Position numbers and translations under genes: made by a program. Shown one piece after another: positions 59,205-64,000 of a DNA stretch of 64,000 bases. The number at the start of each line of letters is the position of its first letter. Position 1 is the stretch's first letter. The notes under the pieces are model-generated. The model saw nothing but the letters and a program-made list of their open reading frames with translations. It ran no database searches and was not told the DNA's origin. The stretch is from positions 1,984,001-2,048,000 of the forward strand of contig NZ_LT827021.1 in NCBI RefSeq assembly GCF_900169505.1, in the 5' to 3' direction. The DNA is from Arabiibacter massiliensis. Lineage in GTDB: Bacteria > Actinomycetota > Coriobacteriia > Coriobacteriales > Eggerthellaceae.

Positions 59205-60455
59205 CTAGCCGCCGATGAGCGCCGAAAGCGACGTGAGGAAGCTGGACATGTTGCGGTAGCACATGAACAGCGTGATGACGATGATCACCACGCCCGCGCA
59301 GTTCGCGAAGATGTGGTTGCGCCACTTGCCCAGGTCCTTGCCGTTGGCGCAGTAGATGACGAAGAACGCCATGATGGGCAGCAGGATGGCGTTGGCCGCC
59401 TGCGCCACCAGGATGAGCTCGGTGGGGCTTTTGCCCAGCACGATGGCCATGATGCAGCCAGCCGCGAGCACGATCATCCAGATGACCTTGAAGCGGATAT
59501 CCTTCGTCGTCTTCTTCCAGCCCAGCACGCCGTTCACGGCGTAGGCGGCCGAGAACGACGCCGTGATGGCGCTCGAGAAGCCGGCGGCCAGAAGCCCAAG
59601 GCCGATCATCCACGTGGCCCACGATCCCAGCAGCGGCTGCAGCGCGAGCGCCATGTCCTTGCCGTTGGTCACCGTGGCGTCGGTGCCGTAGATGTTCGCA
59701 GCGGCGCAGATGAGGATGGCCATGGAGATGATGCCGCCCAGGCCGATGCTCAGGATGGTGTCGAAGCGCGCGTCGGACACCTGCTCGGGGTCCTTGAAGC
59801 GCTCGGAGGCGCCGGATGCGTGCAGGAACAGGTTGTACGGCACGATGGTGGTGCCGATGAGGCCCACGGCGGTGAGGATGCCCTTCGAGCCCTCCTCAGG
59901 CAGCGTCGGCACGAACAGGCCGGTCGCGATGGCGCCCCAGTCGGGGCTCGACGCGAACGCCGTCACCAGGAACACCACGCCCATGAACACGACGATGGCC
60001 GTGAGGATGACCTCGACCACCTTGTACGAGCCGATCCACATGGCGATGAACGCCAGGATGCCCAGCACGACGACGATGGGAATCAACGACATATCGGGCA
60101 TCACGGCCTGGATGCCCAGGATGCCGCCCGTGATGTTGCCCGTCTCGTAGGCGATGTTGCCCACGAAGATGGCGATGATAACAATCACGATTGCAATCCA
60201 CATCAGCGCTTTGTTGGGAATACGATCGCGGATGTTTTCACCCAGTCCCTTGCCCGACACGATGCCCACGCGGCTCGCCATCTCCTGGAAGATGATGGTG
60301 GCGGCCGTGGCGAACAGCAGCGCCCACAGCATGGTGTAGCCGTAGCTCGCGCCCGAAACCGTGCACGTGGTGACGGTGCCGGGGCCGATGAAGCCGGCGG
60401 CCACGAGCGCGCCAGGGCCGATGTTCTTGAACTTCTGCACCAACGAACTGCTCAT
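59205..60455 (-). CDS. Nramp-family carrier with non-canonical substrate site (YcsG-like)
   Basis: This 416-residue membrane protein has eleven helices and Nramp fold signatures. In helix 1 the metal-binding DPGN is replaced by GPGT (residues 24-27, in GFIGPGTVTT). In helix 6 the usual M-P-H is V-P-Y (GTTIVPYNLFLH, about 201-212). The aspartate, asparagine and methionine ligands of true Mn/Fe carriers are therefore missing, and classical divalent-metal transport is doubtful. Bacillus ycsG, an Nramp relative, sits in the ycsF-ycsI-kipIA locus whose other members are also in this window. This makes uptake of pyroglutamate or a related solute a testable alternative. ATG 60455 follows GAGAGGAG. 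Confidence 0.8.
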   Translation of the reverse strand: MSSSLVQKFKNIGPGALVAAGFIGPGTVTTCTVSGASYGYTMLWALLFATAATIIFQEMASRVGIVSGKGLGENIRDRIPNKALMWIAIVIVIIAIFVGNIAYETGNITGGILGIQAVMPDMSLIPIVVVLGILAFIAMWIGSYKVVEVILTAIVVFMGVVFLVTAFASSPDWGAIATGLFVPTLPEEGSKGILTAVGLIGTTIVPYNLFLHASGASERFKDPEQVSDARFDTILSIGLGGIISMAILICAAANIYGTDATVTNGKDMALALQPLLGSWATWMIGLGLLAAGFSSAITASFSAAYAVNGVLGWKKTTKDIRFKVIWMIVLAAGCIMAIVLGKSPTELILVAQAANAILLPIMAFFVIYCANGKDLGKWRNHIFANCAGVVIIVITLFMCYRNMSSFLTSLSALIGG

Positions 60456-60668
60456 ACCCACTCCTCTCTCAAACCTCGATACTTGGAAGAACCCGCGTTG
60501 CGCGTTGCCCCTCTCCATGATCCCCATCGTTCGTTTCGGTCCTGTTGCCGAATGCGCAGAGACAGGCGCACGCAGGTAGATTGGCTTACTTTAGCAGAAT
60601 AAAGACCCCGCGTATACGTGAAACGGCCGCCGAGCCGCCCGAAGGCCGTCGCCGTCGGCGGCGCGCCG

Positions 60669-63191
60669 CTAGAAGCCGCAGCGGTTGCGCCCGCTTCGCT
60701 TGGCCTCGTAGAGCGCCTCGTCGGCGCGCCGGTACAGGTCCTCGAACGACTCGCCGCGCTCCGAGAGGGCGCATCCCGTGCTGATGGTCACCTGGCAATC
60801 CGTGCCGTCGAACGCGTGGCGCTCCACGGAGTGCCGCACTGACTCGCACTTGGCTTCCGCCAGCGACGCGTCGACCCGGTCCATGTACACCATGAACTCG
60901 TCGCCGCCCAGCCGGCCCACCACGTCGCCCACGCGGAAGCTCTCGCGCAGGACGCGCGCCACGCCCACGAGCACATGGTCGCCCACGAGGTGGCCGTACG
61001 TGTCGTTGACCTCCTTGAAGCGGTCGATGTCCACCATGACGAGCGCGCCGTGCCCGTCCGGCGCAAGCGCGGCCAGCTGCTGCTCCACGCGGCGGCGCGT
61101 CGTGTCGGAGTTCAGCAGGCCGGTCAGGCTGTCGCGCTCCGCCTTCGCCAGCAGCTGGTCCTTCTCCTGGCGCTCGTCGTCGATGATCTTCATCTTGCCC
61201 ACGGTGCCGGCGGAGCGGCCCGCATCGTCCACCGGCTCGACGGAGATGCGCAGCCAGTGCTCGATGCCGTCCGCGTCAGGTAGGCGCAGCTCCTCTGTCC
61301 GCCGCTCGTCGGAGCGCAGAAGCTCGAGGAACGCCTCCTTGTCGGCCTTCTCGATGACGAAGGAGCTCGCGTTCATGCTGATGACCACCGGCTCGGCGTC
61401 ACCGCGCCGCCCGTCGTCGGGCAGGGACACGACGAGGGTGTCGGTGCGCTTGTCGTACTCGAAGAAGTAGTCGTCGCACAGCGCGTAGAAGCGCAGCCGC
61501 TTCTTCAAGTCGAACGCGGTCTTCGCGTTCTCCCGCGCCCGCTGGTACAGGATGACCAGCACCAACAGCAGCACGACCAGCAGCACGGCGGCCCCGGCGG
61601 CGAACGTCTCCACAGGATGGGCGCGCACGAAGTCCACGATGTCGAAGGGCTGGTCGCTCATCACGTTGCCGTTGATCACGCCCTGCAGCTCGATCTCGGA
61701 GAGCGACCCGACCGCCCGATCGACGATGCCGAGCAGGGCGGCGTCTCCCCCGCGCGCGATGCCGAAGCTCAGGCGGCGGGGCTCGTGGGTCTGCGGCGCC
61801 ACGCGCAGCCCGCGGTAATCGGGCAGGTTGAGGAAATACTGCATGACGTACTCGTCGACATAGGTGTAGTCGGCCTCGCCGTCGAGCACCGCCTGGAGGC
61901 ACTCGGCGACGGACGGGAAGCGCTGCACGTTGCCCACGAACACCCCGTCGTAGCGGCTCGTCGCGGCGAGCGCGAGACGCTTGCCCGCGATGTCGCCGTT
62001 GGCGGCCCCCGCGTTGGCGACGAGCACGTAGGTCGCCGTCACGTAGGGCTGCGTGAGCGCGAGCAGCCGCTCGCGCGCGGTGGCGTAGTTGTAATCGACG
62101 CAGGCCACCATGTCGATGGCCCCTTGGGCTTGCAGCTCGTCGAGCTCCTCCTCCGAGGCGGCCGTCACGAATTCGAACGACAGGCGCGTCTTCTGCGACA
62201 CCGTCTTCAGCAGGTCGATGGCGATGCCCTTGACCTCGCCGTCCTCCTCGTACTGGTACGGGGGCTGGTTGGCCAGGACGCCCACCTTGATAGGGCCGGC
62301 GGAGGCGATGTAGGCGCGATCCTCGTCATCGAGGACGAACGTCGTCCCGGCGCGCGCGAAGTAGATCTCGCGTAGGCGCTGGCGGAACGTCGGGTCCACG
62401 TTGTCGATCTGCGAGAGCGCCGCGTCGATCTCGGCGGCAAGGGCCTCGCTGCCGCGGGCGACGGCGAAATACAGGGGGTGCGACGCCACGTGCGCCACGG
62501 CGCGCAGGCCCTCGGCGGGCCCCATGTCGGTGGCGAGCGCCACGTCGGCGCGCCCCTCGAGCACGGCGGCCTGCGCGTCCTCGAAGCATGCGCAGGACAC
62601 GACCTCGTACGGGATCCCGTTGCGGGAGCAGAAGGTCTCCAGGTCGTCCAGAAGCGCGGCCTGCCCGGCGGCCGCCACGCGCAGGGGACGGCCCTCGTCC
62701 GCGGAGAGCAGCGGATCGTCCGAGCGGGCGGCGTCGACCTGCAGCACCGCCTCGAACGTGGCGTAGCTGCCGCGCGTGAGCAGAAACGGGCCGCCGTCGG
62801 CCGCGGCGGGCATGACGCCGGCGACGAGGTCCACCTCGCCGGCTTCGAGCAGGGCCCGCGACGTCTCGAACGCGGCGATGCAGTCGCCCTCCACGGGCAC
62901 GAACTCGTAGTCCCAGCCCGTGTACTGCGCGATGCGCTCGAGGTACTCGTAGGTGTAGCCGGAGCGCGCGCCTTCCTCGTTCGTCCACATGACCTGAGGT
63001 TGCTGGGGAAACGCCACGCGCACCGTGCGGGCGGCGGCATCCGCGTCCCCGCCGGCGAAGGCCGCGTCCTCGGCGAGCGCCGCTGCGGGGGCGGCAAGGA
63101 CGAGCGCGAACGCGAAGGCCGCGCCCAACGCCCAGCGCGCGGCCGCCTGAGCGAGCCGTCCGCACCGTCTCCCTTCGCCGCTTCGCCTCAT
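60669..63191 (-). CDS. Periplasmic-sensor diguanylate cyclase: two SBP_bac_3 domains, TM, PAS-like, GGDEF
   Basis: This 840-residue protein has a signal peptide (ALGAAFAFALVLAAPAAALA). Two extracellular family-3 solute-binding domains occupy about residues 55-275 and 300-525 (the second starts IKVGVLANQPPYQYEEDG). A transmembrane helix lies at about 540-562 (AAVLLVVLLLVLVILY), followed by a PAS-like region and a C-terminal GGDEF domain with GRLGGDEF near 759-766. An RxxD inhibitory site (RVGD) lies five residues upstream. It should bind an external amino-acid-like ligand and control c-di-GMP synthesis inside. GCAGGAGAGG lies before ATG 63191. It lies 71 bp downstream of a membrane LuxR gene on the same strand. 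Confidence 0.92.
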   Translation of the reverse strand: MRRSGEGRRCGRLAQAAARWALGAAFAFALVLAAPAAALAEDAAFAGGDADAAARTVRVAFPQQPQVMWTNEEGARSGYTYEYLERIAQYTGWDYEFVPVEGDCIAAFETSRALLEAGEVDLVAGVMPAAADGGPFLLTRGSYATFEAVLQVDAARSDDPLLSADEGRPLRVAAAGQAALLDDLETFCSRNGIPYEVVSCACFEDAQAAVLEGRADVALATDMGPAEGLRAVAHVASHPLYFAVARGSEALAAEIDAALSQIDNVDPTFRQRLREIYFARAGTTFVLDDEDRAYIASAGPIKVGVLANQPPYQYEEDGEVKGIAIDLLKTVSQKTRLSFEFVTAASEEELDELQAQGAIDMVACVDYNYATARERLLALTQPYVTATYVLVANAGAANGDIAGKRLALAATSRYDGVFVGNVQRFPSVAECLQAVLDGEADYTYVDEYVMQYFLNLPDYRGLRVAPQTHEPRRLSFGIARGGDAALLGIVDRAVGSLSEIELQGVINGNVMSDQPFDIVDFVRAHPVETFAAGAAVLLVVLLLVLVILYQRARENAKTAFDLKKRLRFYALCDDYFFEYDKRTDTLVVSLPDDGRRGDAEPVVISMNASSFVIEKADKEAFLELLRSDERRTEELRLPDADGIEHWLRISVEPVDDAGRSAGTVGKMKIIDDERQEKDQLLAKAERDSLTGLLNSDTTRRRVEQQLAALAPDGHGALVMVDIDRFKEVNDTYGHLVGDHVLVGVARVLRESFRVGDVVGRLGGDEFMVYMDRVDASLAEAKCESVRHSVERHAFDGTDCQVTISTGCALSERGESFEDLYRRADEALYEAKRSGRNRCGF

Positions 63192-63261
63192 CGCCTCTCC
63201 TGCATCTCTCGATCGCGAGGCCCCTTATTATACGCTGCGGCACACGGGAGATGCGCGGAAA

Positions 63262-64000
63262 CTACGCCTCTCGCTCGATGAGGTCGATCACCTCGTCGCG
63301 GGAATGCACGTCGAGCTTCTGGTAGATGGACTTGATGTGGTACTTCACCGTGTTCTCGGAAACCACCAGCTTCTCGGAGATGGCGCGCGCCGTACGGCCC
63401 TGCCCGAGGTGGACGAGGATCTCCGACTCGCGCGGCGTGAACCCGTGGCCCTCCGCGAGCGCCGCGCAGCGCGCCTCCAGGGCGTCGCCGCGCTGCTCCG
63501 ACGAGGGCGGCTCGGCGGCGGCCTCGTCCACGCCTTGCAGCTTCCTGTCTTTGAACAGGAACATCGACACCATGGCTATCAGGTACACCGCCACCAGCGC
63601 CACCGCCGTGAGCGCCACGTCGCCCTGGCCGAGCGTGTGGGCGTTGAGCCGCCCCACCAGCGTGCCCACCAGCTGCGCGCCGTTCGTGCACGCGAACGAG
63701 CACGAGAACAGAAGCGCCGCCGGCAGCTTCGTGTCGTGCACCGCGTTGGCCAGCATGCACCACAGGATGATGCCCGCCACGAGCGTTCCCAGCTGGGCGC
63801 ACGCGTTGGCCAGCCCGCCCACGCCCGTCCAGATGAGCGGCAGCAGCAGAAATCCCGCGGCCGACAGCGGCAGGGCCACCTTGTACACCGAGCCCAGGCT
63901 GGGCTGGTTCCTCACCAGGAGCGCGGGCAGCAGCAGCGCGCCCACCACGACGGCTTGCGTGACGAGCGACGTGTACTGGAACGTCTCGAGCGGGATCTGC
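63262..64000 (-). CDS. Membrane-anchored LuxR-family regulator, 5' end outside window
   Basis: About 245 codons of the C-terminal part are visible. At least five hydrophobic helices (for example [18 protein letters not shown]) are followed by a linker and a LuxR helix-turn-helix ([46 protein letters not shown]). The frame stays open to base 64000, so the start codon and roughly half of the membrane region are outside. It has the same design as the regulators at 34198 and 50867. The downstream periplasmic-sensor GGDEF gene, 71 bp away, may be its target or cotranscribed. Confidence 0.85.
   Translation of the reverse strand, partial: QIPLETFQYTSLVTQAVVVGALLLPALLVRNQPSLGSVYKVALPLSAAGFLLLPLIWTGVGGLANACAQLGTLVAGIILWCMLANAVHDTKLPAALLFSCSFACTNGAQLVGTLVGRLNAHTLGQGDVALTAVALVAVYLIAMVSMFLFKDRKLQGVDEAAAEPPSSEQRGDALEARCAALAEGHGFTPRESEILVHLGQGRTARAISEKLVVSENTVKYHIKSIYQKLDVHSRDEVIDLIEREA

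Overview
The window is a GC-rich chromosomal segment that looks like a member of the Eggerthellaceae (Coriobacteriia, Actinomycetota), most likely Eggerthella or a close relative. This rests on the gene repertoire: Tat-exported flavoprotein reductases beside membrane-anchored LuxR regulators, cytochrome bd oxidase, many GGDEF/EAL proteins and OFA-type MFS carriers. It is an inference from families, not from a database match. Four perfect 18-bp parS-type sites (ATGTTTCACGTGAAACAT) lie between 7.1 and 30.9 kb, so the segment is probably in the replication-origin domain. No rRNA, tRNA, CRISPR array or complete insertion sequence was seen.

Layout. 1-6.6 kb: a GGDEF protein (cut by the window edge), an OFA-type MFS carrier, an AAA/DUF234 ATPase with its own promoter, and purB. 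6.6-10 kb: a MOSC protein, two TrkA-type K+ regulators and an exported wall-hydrolase-like protein. 10-15.7 kb: a leftward membrane cluster (two bPH2 proteins, hemolysin III, a CBS/CorC protein, a frameshifted PspC protein). 15.8-18.3 kb: a lone prepilin-like protein, YqeY and a RelB/RelE-type toxin-antitoxin pair. 18.5-24.4 kb: cydAB and a polar amino-acid ABC importer. 24.6-30.5 kb: three overlapping genes encoding a K+ channel/membrane/ROK-kinase fusion, a PAS-GGDEF protein and an SLC13/ArsB-like carrier. 31-38 kb: an aminotransferase, an unrecognised 426-residue protein, a membrane LuxR regulator divergent from a Tat flavoprotein, and a HipA remnant. 38-43 kb: tandem GGDEF-EAL paralogues, a universal stress protein and a TauE/SafE carrier. 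43-49.4 kb: an MFS carrier, a YdcF protein and pxpB-pxpC-accB-accC. 50-55.2 kb: a YcsI/DUF1445 protein, a second membrane LuxR, a second Tat flavoprotein and pxpA. 55.4-57 kb: a YedE/TusA/DUF3343 cassette suggestive of selenium or sulfur handling. 57.3-64 kb: a carboxymuconolactone-decarboxylase-family protein, a zinc-type macrodomain protein, an Nramp-like carrier lacking the usual metal ligands, a periplasmic-sensor GGDEF protein and a third membrane LuxR (cut by the window edge).

How it may work together. PxpA/B/C with stand-alone BCCP and biotin carboxylase, a YcsI (D-glutamate cyclase family) protein and a YcsG-like Nramp relative resemble the Bacillus ycsF-ycsG-ycsI-kipI-kipA locus plus biotin enzymes. 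Together they suggest uptake and opening of 5-oxoproline (pyroglutamate). Five proteins with GGDEF and/or EAL domains suggest dense cyclic-di-GMP signalling. The gaps between genes hold many long inverted repeats, including a 36-bp perfect pair, a cloverleaf-like structure, a three-copy hairpin family and a repeat bounded by GTCATCCTGAGCG. One 25-bp pair brackets the likely pxpA promoter. The channel-ROK fusion operon and the biotin-linked pyroglutamate set are the best candidates for undescribed systems.
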